Shown here: in pieces, positions 1-9,821 of the stretch
Numbering within the stretch: the stretch's first letter is position 1
How the letters are laid out: every line of letters starts with the position of its first letter
Source of the DNA: Schizophyllum amplum
Taxonomy: Eukaryota; Basidiomycota; Agaricomycetes; Agaricales; Schizophyllaceae
DNA: 64,000 nucleotides
Direction of reading: 5' to 3'
Assembly: GCA_007026445.1 (NCBI GenBank)
Contig: VDMD01000066.1
Span: forward strand, 62,001 to 126,000
Notes under the pieces: generated by a model
The model's database searches: none
Told to the model about the DNA's origin: nothing
Seen by the model: only the letters and a program-made list of their open reading frames with translations
Made by a program: the position numbers and the translations under genes

Positions 1-19
1 GTGTAGAGTCACGGCCAGC

Positions 20-301
20 CTAATGAAAGTAAGTCCGAATATTTGTGGCGAGAGATGGACGTGCGTACTCCTCGGCGAGCTCCTGACGCAACTTGTAGCC
101 TTTCGTGCCGTCGTCCTGCTCGTTGTAGGGCACGACGACGATGTCGGTCTCGTAGTCGAACGCGCGCGTCAGGTGATGGACGCTCGTGAACGACTGGAGG
201 AACGTGACGAGCGAGGGATGACGGAAGAGCTTCTTGAGACCACCATGGAGGGCGTTAGTGTCGTAGCGCGCGACTGAGAGGGTAGACTGCGCGTTGGTCA
301 T
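20..301 (-). CDS. 5' exon of an unrecognised gene (partial)
   Basis: An open frame of about 93 codons begins with ATG at 301 on the minus strand. It is probably a first exon, because a GTACGC donor-like site follows the GAGGA context near position 68 and the frame ends soon afterwards at the window edge. The readable peptide has short hydrophobic and acidic stretches and the segment ELAEEY; I do not recognise a family. A TATA-like box lies about 80 bp upstream, which supports a promoter and this start. The remainder of the gene lies left of the window. The gene is tail-to-head with the retrotransposon, with only about 240 bp between this ATG and the gag-pol stop. Confidence 0.4.
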   Translation of the reverse strand: MTNAQSTLSVARYDTNALHGGLKKLFRHPSLVTFLQSFTSVHHLTRAFDYETDIVVVPYNEQDDGTKGYKLRQELAEEYARPSLATNIRTYFH

Positions 302-378
302 GATGAGAGGGAGAAGGTAGGTAAGAGAGAGGGAGAAATGAAGTTTGGAGGCGATGTAGACGAGGAAAATGTTCAGGC

Positions 379-385
379 TTATATA
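379..385 (-). promoter_or_regulatory. TATA box of the gene starting at 301
   Basis: On the minus strand the bases read TATATAA, about 80 bp upstream of the ATG at 301. This spacing fits a TATA-driven fungal promoter. It lies between the retrotransposon 3' end and the host gene. Confidence 0.45.
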
Positions 386-492
386 GGCGAAGTAAATGGC
401 GTAGAAAGTGAAAGAAAAATACAGAAACTATGTCCAGACGTACGAGCACGGGAACCGGGGTATAGGACGATCTTGACGGCCGCATGAGCATG

Positions 493-508
493 CGAGGAAG
501 CTTCCTCG
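493..508. repeat. 16-bp perfect palindrome downstream of gag-pol
   Basis: CGAGGAAGCTTCCTCG is a perfect palindrome about 36 bp beyond the gag-pol stop. It sits where a polypurine tract and the start of a 3' LTR would be expected, but no LTR sequence matching the other side of the element follows. Confidence 0.5.
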
Positions 509-543
509 ATGAGGAAGGCGTTCCTCTGCGATTTAATATCGAT

Positions 544-3500
544 TTAATCCGTAGAGGACGCGCTCTGCGCTAGCTTGCGAGCTCCGCGCGTTTGCCATTC
601 CTGTAGGATCCGGGGTGCATTTGCGAGCTCTTTTGCGGTCAGCCATTCATCGTGGTCCTCGGAAAATCCTTTCCAGCGTACCTTGTAGATACGGTGGCGA
701 CGGCCTTGGCGCTTTCGTCCCCATTTCTCGTCGATAATCCTCTCGACTTCGACGGTCTCGGCGACCTCGAAATCTCTCCGATTCAACGGTTTCTTCGGAC
801 GTTCACCGAATTCTGGCGGAGATTTCCTGTAGCGTTCAAGGTGAGCGATATTCAGGATGGGGTGAAGGCCATATGAATCCGGCAAGCGCAATTGATACGA
901 GACGGGACTTAACTTGCGTATGATCTCGAAGGGCCCATCGTACTTCATCAGTAGCTTCTTTCCCCGGCCCTTCTCTTTCCGAAGAAGCTCTAAGGAATGA
1001 GGGTTCAGTACGACGAAGTCACCCACTTCGAACTCACCTAGGGTTCGTTCGTGATCATAATCCTTCCGTTGCGCAACTTGTGCTAGCAGAAGTGCGTCCT
1101 TTGCACGGGATCGTGCCTCTTCAAAGCCGTCTACCATTGCCTGCGCTGCTTCGTCAGAGATTGCGATCTCACCTTTATCCCCCCGTCGAACAGAGATGTC
1201 GCGCGTTGGTCGAGGAATGATGTCAGGTGACTGATCCGAGAGTAGCGCGGCACTCGTGATAGGTTGATAACCGCGCAGGAGGTACGCAGGCGAGAACCCT
1301 GAGCTGGTGTGAGGCGACGTGTTGTAGGACAGCGCTAGTGGGTCGAGTAATTCCGACCAATCATCGCGAGATGGGCCGATGTACGCTCTGATAGCAATTT
1401 CGAGGTACTGATTGACGATTTCGGTCTGTCCGTCCGCCTGCGGATGATGAGCCGTGGTCAATGAACGCTTCATCCCCATCAGTTGACAAATACTCGTCCA
1501 AAAACTGCCGGTCCATCGTGTGTCCCGATCTGATATTACCTGTATGGGGAGCCCGTAGTCCTTGACCACATGGTGAAAGAAGAGGGCTGCAGTCCCTTCG
1601 GCAGTAAGCGAGGTGGTACAGGGGATGAAAATTGCGTACTTGGTCAGCTTATCAACGATAACGAGTACATTGTCATACCCCCCGGAGCGCGGAAGTTCGG
1701 GGATGAAGTCCATGCTGACCACTTCGAATGGACGGGTTGGTATTGGGATCGGCTGGAGGAGACCGACGGGCCCGTGTCTCCGAGGTTTGGACTTCTGGCA
1801 GATGTCGCATGTGCCGACAAAGAGCTTGATGTCGCGCGACATTCTGGGCCAATAGTAAATGCTCGCAATTCGATTATACGTCTTGTAATACCCACCGTGC
1901 GCCGCCTCGGAGATGGTATCATGAACCTCAGACATGACGCTTGGACGGAGGGAGGAGGGGACGCATAATCGATTATTGCCATTTGAATCCTCGAAGTACA
2001 ATAGGCCTTGATCACTGTAGTGGTACTGAGGGTATACAGGAGAACTCCAGTTCTCTTCCTTGTTCAGTGTAGTTAACACCTTCTGGAAATGATTGTCAGC
2101 CTGATAGGCTTCCCGCCATACCTGGAGTTCCGAGTCGTCCAGACCGACGATGACGGTGAAGACGGAAGAAGAACAATAGCGACCTTGTGCCATGTCGTCA
2201 CAATCACGCAGATCACATGTGATAATCTGCGGTCCGAGATCCGTCTCTGTGGAGATCTCCGCGGCGACGAACTTAGCGGCAACCTGGAGTAATTTCTCTT
2301 CGTACCGTTCACCCAGCTCCTCGTACATATTTCTCAGAGGATCTGAGTCGCTTAGGCTCAGGGTGCGTGTATCATCGAGCAGCGGGCCATTCTCGTATGG
2401 AACCCGGCGCCGTAGTCTTGATATAGGATCAACATTACTGTGTACCTTACCAGCGCGATGTACTATACGAAGTCCTGGATATGCAGAAAAAACCGTTCCC
2501 CACGTCAATAGACGCCTATTCACGTTCTGGAAGGTCCGACTCCACGTCAGGGCGGCGTGATCAGTTATGGCTAGAATATCCTCACCTTCGAGGTAAGGTT
2601 GGAACTTGATCAGAGCCTCCTTGAGGGCGAGAGCCTCGCGTTCCGTGGGGGAGTAATTTCGCTCTGGAGACTTAAGTACTCGCGACCAGTATGCGATGAC
2701 GCGCTCTACATACACCGTTGTATCCTCGAAGTTCTCCGCCCAACTGCCAGGATCAGGTACGTCTTGGACTTCTTTACAGGCTTGTGGTACGAGGCGGGGT
2801 ATGGGGTCGCCTTGCTTGTGCGCCTTCCGCAATTTTTCGTACAGCCGGGTGCCTCGTAGGTCGCGTATCTGAATGGGTTGGACTTGTTGTAGTATTCCGG
2901 CTAATCCGTAGTCACATGCGTCCGTGTAGACGCGGTACGGACGTCCTGGAATGGCATAAGCGCGAACAGGTGCATTCGAAAGTGTCTGCTTACACAGCTC
3001 AAATGCTTCTCGATGGACATCCGACCACTCCCATTCGGCGCCCTTCTTCAGCAGGTTGAAGAATGGCTGCGAGATCCAGGCGTAGAAGGGAATATACGAG
3101 GAGAAGTATGTCATCATACCTAGAAAGGTTTGAAGCTCACTTACATTACGCGGGTCTTTCAAAGCGACGATCGCGTCGACTTTCTCCTTGTGAGTCGAAA
3201 GCCCAAGACGCGATACCTTCTGTCCGAGTAGCATAAGCGATTGGTAGGCAAAGTGACACTTACCAGGCGAGAGAGTGATGCCGGACGCTTCTATCGCTGC
3301 GAAGACCTGCTCGAGATGCTTGACATGTTCTTCGAAGGTCAGTGAGAAAATGACGATGTCGTCGATATATACCAAAGCAAAGACCCACAGGAAGGGTGCG
3401 AGCACGGTCTGCATCACTCGCTGAAAGACGCTAGGACCATTCCTGTACCCGAACGGCATTCGCTTGAATTGCCACAAACCCCGATGGCAGCGGAATGCGA

Positions 3501-6500
3501 GTTTCTCGCTCGCCTCCGGCGTCATTGTGAGCTGCGTAAATCCTGCTAGAGCGTCGAGAGTGCTGAGCCACTGTGAACCCTGTAGGGCTTGGAGTATATC
3601 ATCTTGCCTGGGAAGCGGGAATTCGTCTGGGATCACCGACTCGTTCAGTTTTCTCAAGTCAATGACCATTCGAGGCTTACCGTTGCGGTAAGTGATGAAT
3701 ACAGGCGCAGCCCATGGACTCTTTGATGGTTCAATAACACCCAGTTGAATCCATGAATCCATCTGCTTGTCAATGACTTCACGCTTCGCTGGCGAGGCGG
3801 GAAAAGGTGGCAGAGAGACGGGCTGAGTACCTGGTTTGAGTCGAATGTCGACTTGAGCAGGGTAGTTCCCCAGGCGTCCGTCAACTCCAAAAGCGAGCTT
3901 ATGCTTCAGTACTGCCTTCTCGATAGCGTTTCGCTGATTGGGTGAGATGTCGGGCGAGATATCTACTGCTTCGAGGAGTTTGTCACCATCGACTGTATCT
4001 TCTGGTTCTAGGCTTGTCTTGGGGCCCCCTTCCAAAGGTTCAGTCGCAGCTGGATCGTCCTCAAGCGTTGCGTTCCGTTGAGCTTTAGATGTAATATTAG
4101 ATTCTGCGCGAATGGCGGCAGTAGTACGCGAAGGCAACATCGGTGAAGTCTGTGATGTGATGTCGGACCGGGGCCTCGGCTCGATCGCCTTTGTCCCCTT
4201 TATGGAAGGCTTTCTTCCGTCTCGATCAACCACCACGGCCGACGGCGCCCTCGCTTCTACGAGCTCCCGGATGAAGCGAGCATGAACTTCGACTTGCTCC
4301 TTTCTCTTATTACTCATCCCTACGCTTTTCTCCAGCCAGCTCTTCGGATTTCGAGCTGTTCCCAAGTGTTCCCCTCGCGCTATGACGATCGGGCGCCTCG
4401 AGAAATTGGAGACCTGCAGGAATGGTTGAGAGCGTGAAATGAGAGTATCAGGTGCGCCGAAGACTTCATCCTCATTTCCGTGCGTTAACAGCTTCGACTC
4501 AACGTAGATCTCGTCTATCTCGCGCGGGAAATGTGCTTCCACGCGTACTCGCTTGCAAGACTCTGGCGGAATAACAACTCTCTCGGCCGAGTCAACGGCT
4601 CCCGTGTCCGCTTTGGCACGTAACTGGCGATTTCGCCTTCGAATTCGATACTTCTGCGCGCGAGGCACACCTTTACTCAGTTCTGGGACGACCCGAACAC
4701 GGAAGGCGTGACCTTCCTCATCAACTATACCCGCCGGCGCCGTTGAATTCTCAACGCGCAAGCGTCGTCCGGAGTCTCCAAACTGCAGGTGAGTATCCCC
4801 CCCTTCGCGAAGTATCGAAATTCCGTACTGATCCGCGAAATCGTTGCCTAAGATCAGCGGCGTGCCCATTCCTCGCACGACGTATGCTTCGACGTCAATC
4901 TTGACGGGCCCTCCAGGTGTGTGGAAGAACAAGTCCAGATTAACATATCCTGATATCACTGAAGATCCCGTTACTTGGACGAGCTTGATGCGCTGCCCGG
5001 CTTTGACTCGCGGTCGGTTTATCAGAGCGGAGAGCGCTTTAGCGGATATCAAGGTAATGTCGGATCCTGAGTCTATTATGACGTCCAGCCAGTCCGTATC
5101 TAACGAATTCACAGTGACCTTGGTCTGGGTGGCTTTCGAACCCAGGAAGGAAACGCCTGGCGGGCGCGCCATATGCTTCCGAAGTTCGACGAGCGGTTGT
5201 TCCGGAGAGTGCGGCAACGAGGCATTCACAGAGTAAGTCAATGCTTTCATGGTCTTCGCTAACCGACGACGCGCGCGCCGATTTAAGGACGGTTGAGGAG
5301 ATTTTTCGACAAACGGCGCTAGCGATCTAGATCGATTACAAGCAACGTCGTGAGTCTCCTCCTCCTGTCGGACTTCGGGAAGCTCATCAGTTTCCTCAGC
5401 AAGCCCCTCCAGCGCTTCCTGCGCGTCTGACTCATCCACGCTTGCGGTGGCAAGAGCAGTCGTCGCGTCTGCTACCTGAAGGGGAACCTCAAAATCCTGA
5501 CCTTCAGGTTCGTCGTCATCGTTCATCATGCTATAGTACAGGTCTTCGTACTCATCTTCTGCTTCGAGCAGATCCATCGAGGCTTCAGCTAGGCGAGTCC
5601 GTGCGTTTTTCATTCCTTTGAACGCGTATTTACACTCCTTATCCCAGTGATTTAGGCTTCCACAGTGACGACAGCCGCGCGCTCCCTTGTCCTTAGGTGT
5701 CGCGCGTTTGGAAACGTTCGCGTCGTCCTTAGGGAACTTGGGGGGTGGGAGATCTGTGGAGGCGCCGACTAGGTGAGCACGCGCGAACGTCGTCGGCTTG
5801 TTCCTCGTCCAAGACTCACGCTGATCATACCGATTGAAGGATCTTTTCTCGCCACCAGCTTCGAGTAACGCATCCTCGTGGTAACGGATCGCTGATTGGA
5901 AGGATATGAGGTCAGGGTACAGCTGAGTCGAAATAATTGTGTTCCAGTTCGAAGGTGCAGTGTCCATTACTTCCATAATGACTTCCTGATCGCTGAGGGC
6001 ATATACCATAGCCAGCAATTCGACTTTTCGAATGTAATACTCGCTTGGAGTCTCTCGCCCATAGCCGGGTTCACGGTAGAATGAATTCCGTGCTTTGGCC
6101 TTCTGTTTCATGACCCATTTACGGTTCATATAGTAAGACCCTATAGCGTAACGTAGAGTACCCCAATTCGCAGTGATTCGCTGACGATAGTCGCTTCCCA
6201 GTGACCAATACCACACTTCGGCTTTACCTTCAAGACGACGCGGCACAACTCGTCCCAGCTGTTTGTAGATTGCTTCGGACTCGCGAGACAGGTCGTTAAC
6301 CTTTTCAAGCCAGCGAGTTATTGTTGACTCCGTCCCGTCCCATGTAGGTACGTCGCTCATCTTGAACTTGAGGTCAAACCGTGCTTGTTGCTCGTTAGAG
6401 CGCGGGCCTGTCTGATCCTCGTTACCTGCAGGACGAGGACGTCTAGGATCTCCATCTGGTAGAGGACGACGATGGCCACGACCACCACCTCTTCGACCTC

Positions 6501-7836
6501 CTCCTCCCTCTCCTTCATCATCAGAAGACGGAGGTGAGGGAGGATCATGCCCCTCGACTGGTGGTGGCGTCGAGGCCCTGTGAGGAGGTGTATCGCGCCC
6601 ACTACGACGCTCGCTGCGGCGCGTGCTCCTATGGGTGGCGTGGCTTCCTCGATCTTCGGATCGATCTCTGGATCTGTCACCTACTGGCGACCTTTGGCGC
6701 GATTGCCGTGGTTTCCCGTGGTTGGAGATAGAGTCAAAGGGAGTAGGTGCGGCCATGTACCCGTGATGACCAACTGTGCTCATGCCTGGAACGAATCCTC
6801 CAGGCATCCAAGTTGAAGGGGCAGGTTCCGCCGTTGCGGTCATTCCGTAGGGAACGAATTGAGGATTGGAGAATAAATCCTCCATCTTTGTCCGAGGAGC
6901 GACAGCAGTGCTAGCCACGGGATAGGCGTTCACGGGGTGAGTCGTCGTTCCGCTATATACACGTGAAGCGTGCTGACGATGAATAGATTCGAGGGTGGAT
7001 GGCTCTACCGTCGAGCGCTCAAGCGCTTGCTTTGTGTCTTTCTGCACAAGACTCGGGAGTCGATCTATTACCTCATCATCTTCCTGTTCGGACGCTTCAC
7101 CTTGTACATGGCCTCGCTGGAAATCGAAGACCTCAGTCAGCCGAGCGAGAAAATCCTCAACTCGTTGTCTGTAGACTACACAGAGCCCTTCGAAGTCCGC
7201 ATCCTGGTACGCTCGTTCGAGATCATTCTCTGTGTTCCATAAGGGTAAGATTGGAACTCTTTTCCCTTTTAGAACAAAGGACTCTCGTGCTTGTATCTGC
7301 CGTACTCGCAACGCTTGAGTTAACCTCAAGATATTCTCGGGAATCGGAGCATAATATATGCGTTGGTCGTTCTCGAACTTACCCCCTCGAATCTTGAGGA
7401 CCGCATCGTCGAGCAGGGCCAGTTCCTTTGCGAGAGCGGATTCTTTCTCGTCTCTCATGGAGCGAGTCAGGTGCCGCCATCGTACGGACTGCGCGGCTAG
7501 ACTAAGCGCACTTAGGGTACGTGCTTCCACCTCCGCAAACCTGTCCTTAACTGACTCATTTCTATGGAATTTCCAGGGAGCCTTGCACACAGGCGAAACA
7601 TTGTAGACTTCCTCAGTCTGAGTAGCATCCGACATTTGCTGAGTGACAGTTGCAAAGCCTTCGATCGGAGCAGGACTCCAGTCGAACGTTTCGTTACTCA
7701 TCACTCGGCGGTAAGCGAATTCCTTCTCTGTTTCGCGTTTGCCAGGCCCTCCGGAATAGCCATAGTAGGTAGATAGGTGACGGATGGTATTGGATGTGGT
7801 ATTGTCAGGATCGGCGGGATTGCCGGTGTCCGCCAT
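544..7836 (-). CDS. Ty3/Gypsy chromovirus Gag-Pol polyprotein
   Basis: A single uninterrupted 2430-codon frame encodes a whole LTR-retrotransposon polyprotein. In order it shows a long disordered RS/G-rich N-terminal region, a retrotransposon Gag domain (about residues 490-690), a CCHC zinc knuckle reading CRHCGSLNHWDKEC, an aspartic protease with DSGSD, a reverse transcriptase with YIDD, an RNase H (YTDACDYG and ITDHAALTW), an integrase with an HHCC zinc-binding region and a D,D-35-E core (SMDF, ISDRD, DGQTEIVNQ), and a C-terminal chromodomain ending in EWLTAKELANAP. The chromodomain places it in the chromoviruses, which target heterochromatin. There is no frameshift or internal stop and Gag and Pol are fused in one frame, so the copy appears recently inserted. 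A matching 3' LTR was not found. Confidence 0.97.
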   Translation of the reverse strand: MADTGNPADPDNTTSNTIRHLSTYYGYSGGPGKRETEKEFAYRRVMSNETFDWSPAPIEGFATVTQQMSDATQTEEVYNVSPVCKAPWKFHRNESVKDRFAEVEARTLSALSLAAQSVRWRHLTRSMRDEKESALAKELALLDDAVLKIRGGKFENDQRIYYAPIPENILRLTQALRVRQIQARESFVLKGKRVPILPLWNTENDLERAYQDADFEGLCVVYRQRVEDFLARLTEVFDFQRGHVQGEASEQEDDEVIDRLPSLVQKDTKQALERSTVEPSTLESIHRQHASRVYSGTTTHPVNAYPVASTAVAPRTKMEDLFSNPQFVPYGMTATAEPAPSTWMPGGFVPGMSTVGHHGYMAAPTPFDSISNHGKPRQSRQRSPVGDRSRDRSEDRGSHATHRSTRRSERRSGRDTPPHRASTPPPVEGHDPPSPPSSDDEGEGGGGRRGGGRGHRRPLPDGDPRRPRPAGNEDQTGPRSNEQQARFDLKFKMSDVPTWDGTESTITRWLEKVNDLSRESEAIYKQLGRVVPRRLEGKAEVWYWSLGSDYRQRITANWGTLRYAIGSYYMNRKWVMKQKAKARNSFYREPGYGRETPSEYYIRKVELLAMVYALSDQEVIMEVMDTAPSNWNTIISTQLYPDLISFQSAIRYHEDALLEAGGEKRSFNRYDQRESWTRNKPTTFARAHLVGASTDLPPPKFPKDDANVSKRATPKDKGARGCRHCGSLNHWDKECKYAFKGMKNARTRLAEASMDLLEAEDEYEDLYYSMMNDDDEPEGQDFEVPLQVADATTALATASVDESDAQEALEGLAEETDELPEVRQEEETHDVACNRSRSLAPFVEKSPQPSLNRRARRRLAKTMKALTYSVNASLPHSPEQPLVELRKHMARPPGVSFLGSKATQTKVTVNSLDTDWLDVIIDSGSDITLISAKALSALINRPRVKAGQRIKLVQVTGSSVISGYVNLDLFFHTPGGPVKIDVEAYVVRGMGTPLILGNDFADQYGISILREGGDTHLQFGDSGRRLRVENSTAPAGIVDEEGHAFRVRVVPELSKGVPRAQKYRIRRRNRQLRAKADTGAVDSAERVVIPPESCKRVRVEAHFPREIDEIYVESKLLTHGNEDEVFGAPDTLISRSQPFLQVSNFSRRPIVIARGEHLGTARNPKSWLEKSVGMSNKRKEQVEVHARFIRELVEARAPSAVVVDRDGRKPSIKGTKAIEPRPRSDITSQTSPMLPSRTTAAIRAESNITSKAQRNATLEDDPAATEPLEGGPKTSLEPEDTVDGDKLLEAVDISPDISPNQRNAIEKAVLKHKLAFGVDGRLGNYPAQVDIRLKPGTQPVSLPPFPASPAKREVIDKQMDSWIQLGVIEPSKSPWAAPVFITYRNGKPRMVIDLRKLNESVIPDEFPLPRQDDILQALQGSQWLSTLDALAGFTQLTMTPEASEKLAFRCHRGLWQFKRMPFGYRNGPSVFQRVMQTVLAPFLWVFALVYIDDIVIFSLTFEEHVKHLEQVFAAIEASGITLSPGKCHFAYQSLMLLGQKVSRLGLSTHKEKVDAIVALKDPRNVSELQTFLGMMTYFSSYIPFYAWISQPFFNLLKKGAEWEWSDVHREAFELCKQTLSNAPVRAYAIPGRPYRVYTDACDYGLAGILQQVQPIQIRDLRGTRLYEKLRKAHKQGDPIPRLVPQACKEVQDVPDPGSWAENFEDTTVYVERVIAYWSRVLKSPERNYSPTEREALALKEALIKFQPYLEGEDILAITDHAALTWSRTFQNVNRRLLTWGTVFSAYPGLRIVHRAGKVHSNVDPISRLRRRVPYENGPLLDDTRTLSLSDSDPLRNMYEELGERYEEKLLQVAAKFVAAEISTETDLGPQIITCDLRDCDDMAQGRYCSSSVFTVIVGLDDSELQVWREAYQADNHFQKVLTTLNKEENWSSPVYPQYHYSDQGLLYFEDSNGNNRLCVPSSLRPSVMSEVHDTISEAAHGGYYKTYNRIASIYYWPRMSRDIKLFVGTCDICQKSKPRRHGPVGLLQPIPIPTRPFEVVSMDFIPELPRSGGYDNVLVIVDKLTKYAIFIPCTTSLTAEGTAALFFHHVVKDYGLPIQVISDRDTRWTGSFWTSICQLMGMKRSLTTAHHPQADGQTEIVNQYLEIAIRAYIGPSRDDWSELLDPLALSYNTSPHTSSGFSPAYLLRGYQPITSAALLSDQSPDIIPRPTRDISVRRGDKGEIAISDEAAQAMVDGFEEARSRAKDALLLAQVAQRKDYDHERTLGEFEVGDFVVLNPHSLELLRKEKGRGKKLLMKYDGPFEIIRKLSPVSYQLRLPDSYGLHPILNIAHLERYRKSPPEFGERPKKPLNRRDFEVAETVEVERIIDEKWGRKRQGRRHRIYKVRWKGFSEDHDEWLTAKELANAPRILQEWQTRGARKLAQSASSTD

Positions 7837-7907
7837 GATCGAGCAAGATCAGGGGAAACAGACGATGATCAGTCGTAAGGGAGAGTAAGTACTCGATGCG
7901 AGTTCCT

Positions 7908-7921
7908 GGCTGCGGACACCA
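7908..7921 (-). other. Retrotransposon primer-binding site
   Basis: On the minus strand the sequence is TGGTGTCCGCAGCC, a few bases after a CTACA end that would close the 5' LTR. Starting with TGG, the complement of the tRNA CCA tail, and lying between LTR and gag, it has the form of a primer-binding site. The priming tRNA was not identified. Confidence 0.55.
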
Positions 7922-7925
7922 ATGT

Positions 7926-8360
7926 TGTAGACCAGCGTCTACGACGTTCGATTCTTAGCTTATAGGACTCGCTTACGAGGACTTACTTATCTTACTTACG
8001 ACTTACGAGAAATGAAGAGACCTTGAACTCACCTAGATCGTACTCAACTCGACGGAGTGAGCAGAGTTAACTCAATGATCAGTCAATCGGCGGATGCAGG
8101 CTTTCGCCGATGCACACGACTTGGGATCCCGGGAAAGGATATAGATTGGTACGATGAAGGTAAGAGTAAAAGATAGTCCCCCTCGTCTAGCGAGAAGCGG
8201 ACCTTAAGTAGCTATGGACGGTAGTCGTGAGTCAGGTGCGGAGGAAGTAGCTAGAACCTTCGTGAGTGTTCGTGAGTAATCGTAAATATTCGTGAGAAGC
8301 CATGGATGTTCGTAAGTATTCGACAGGAAAAGGGAGAGAGAAGGATAAGGAACAATAGGG
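7926..8360 (-). repeat. Probable 5' LTR of the chromovirus
   Basis: Non-coding sequence between the primer-binding site and the inverted-repeat arm. On the plus strand its inner edge begins TGTAGACC, so on the element strand it ends in the canonical CA. It contains many short repeats of a CGTAAGT or CGTGAGT type. Its outer limit is a guess. Confidence 0.4.
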
Positions 8361-8450
8361 AAGAAGTACGTATCGCGTGGTCGAGAATCAATGGTAAGTA
8401 GTAATCGGATATTGTCCGGTCATGAGCGCGGCCCGTCGCTGATCCACGAC

Positions 8451-9821
8451 AGGCGCTGAGCTGGGCATGAGGAGACGACGCGCCTGGAATGAGATGGTCC
8501 TACTTGATGCGTCTGCGCAGGTCAGTAGCTTCATGTAGATATTGCATTGAGGGATGGAGAAGGAGCATGGGGGACGTGCGCTACATGAACATGGATAGGG
8601 GAAGGGTTTGTGTGAGTGATGGCATGTGTTCTGGAACATGAACGACGTGGACGGACGGTACGCGATGGATCACGGGAGGGACGAGGAGTTCATGGCTGTC
8701 TCGGCAGACCCGTCACCAAAGGAAACTGGCTGGAAGCCTCGGGCAAACCGTCTGCATTCGCAATCAATACGCAGACCGTCTGGCGGGGTCGCGATACGCA
8801 CCTCTACGATGGCGACCATTGTTGTTCCGTAGACCAGCAATGGCCCGCTACATGCGACTCTATCATGAGGACGTTTGCCTGTAGAACAGCATCGTATACA
8901 ACGTCTGTCTTCGACGCGAAGCTTCGCGTGACAGCAGTACCTTGCGGTTCTTGACGCGCCTCGCAAAAGTTCGGTCATCTTCAGGCTCAGGTAGACGCGG
9001 TAGGGTCTGGCGAGGAATTGAGAGAGTGCCATTCGTGAGAAGATGAAGCAGCAGTAGGCATGGGGAGAGTCGCCGAGGATAAGACCATCGTGGGATGATG
9101 ATGGTAAGAGACAAGGTGCAGGACTGCGTCAAGCTTGCCTCCCTCCCCTCCTGTCGTCGCGCCTCGCCCGCCAATGGGCGCTGTGAAGCAATGCACATAC
9201 CCAGTAATCTCTGGGGAATATCCATCGCGTACATCGCCATTCCACTACGAAAGTTCGCGAGTTCCAGACACTGTCAGCCGCGGATGGAGGACATCGACCA
9301 GTGCCTGGCACTGAATGTCCGCTGAAGCTGCCCTTTAATGGTTATATATCCTCTTTGGATACTCCTGAGGTGATAAGAACCCTCTGCGCGCATGGTGAGG
9401 GACCAGCAAGATTTTGCTAATCGTCGTGAACAGACGTAGCCCCGATTCTGCTCGTTTGACTTCCTTGAAGCTTCCCAGCTGAGAGCCAGGGCGCCCATAA
9501 GACTCATGTGCAGTACGTTGACAGTCCATCTCGTCCTTCAGCACTGACTTGTGGGTCCTCGACCTTCCGGCGTGCGGCGGGGGTTCAGGTCACCTGACCT
9601 GTGCCAAAAAACACCGTATATGGATAATTCCCGCTCACATGATCTGCACGTGCCTCAAAACAAAAGGCCACAACACCCCAAAACAAGCTTGGCCCTCTTG
9701 AGCGCCGCATTTTCGGTCCGTTCCTCTTGTCTCAAGCTCTCATCATCAACGAGTTCCTCTTCTGCCACTCCTATCACCTGTTCCTCAATCTCAACCTTTC
9801 CTGCCATCTCATAACGCAAAT
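8451..9821. other. Non-genic part of arm 1
   Basis: No gene could be supported here. Several open frames exist on both strands and are conserved in arm 2, but conservation of a recent duplicate says nothing about coding. A pyrimidine-rich tract at about 9740-9815 directly precedes the ATG at 9822 and probably forms the core promoter or 5' UTR of that gene. Confidence 0.5.

Larger units (their letters stand above)
544..8360 (-). mobile_element. Ty3/Gypsy LTR retrotransposon (chromovirus), 3' LTR not seen
   Basis: The element comprises the intact gag-pol, an untranslated leader with a primer-binding site, and a probable 5' LTR on the high-coordinate side. The outer LTR boundary is estimated near 8340-8420 because no second LTR is available to define it. 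I searched 1-543 by eye for sequence matching either end of the presumed LTR and found none. The copy therefore either lost its 3' LTR or its LTR limits are not where I place them. Confidence 0.75.

Noticed and set aside
9551..9814. 87-codon frame conserved in both inverted arms
   Set aside because: The arms are recent duplicates, so conservation is uninformative; it lies in the promoter region of the C2H2-like gene.
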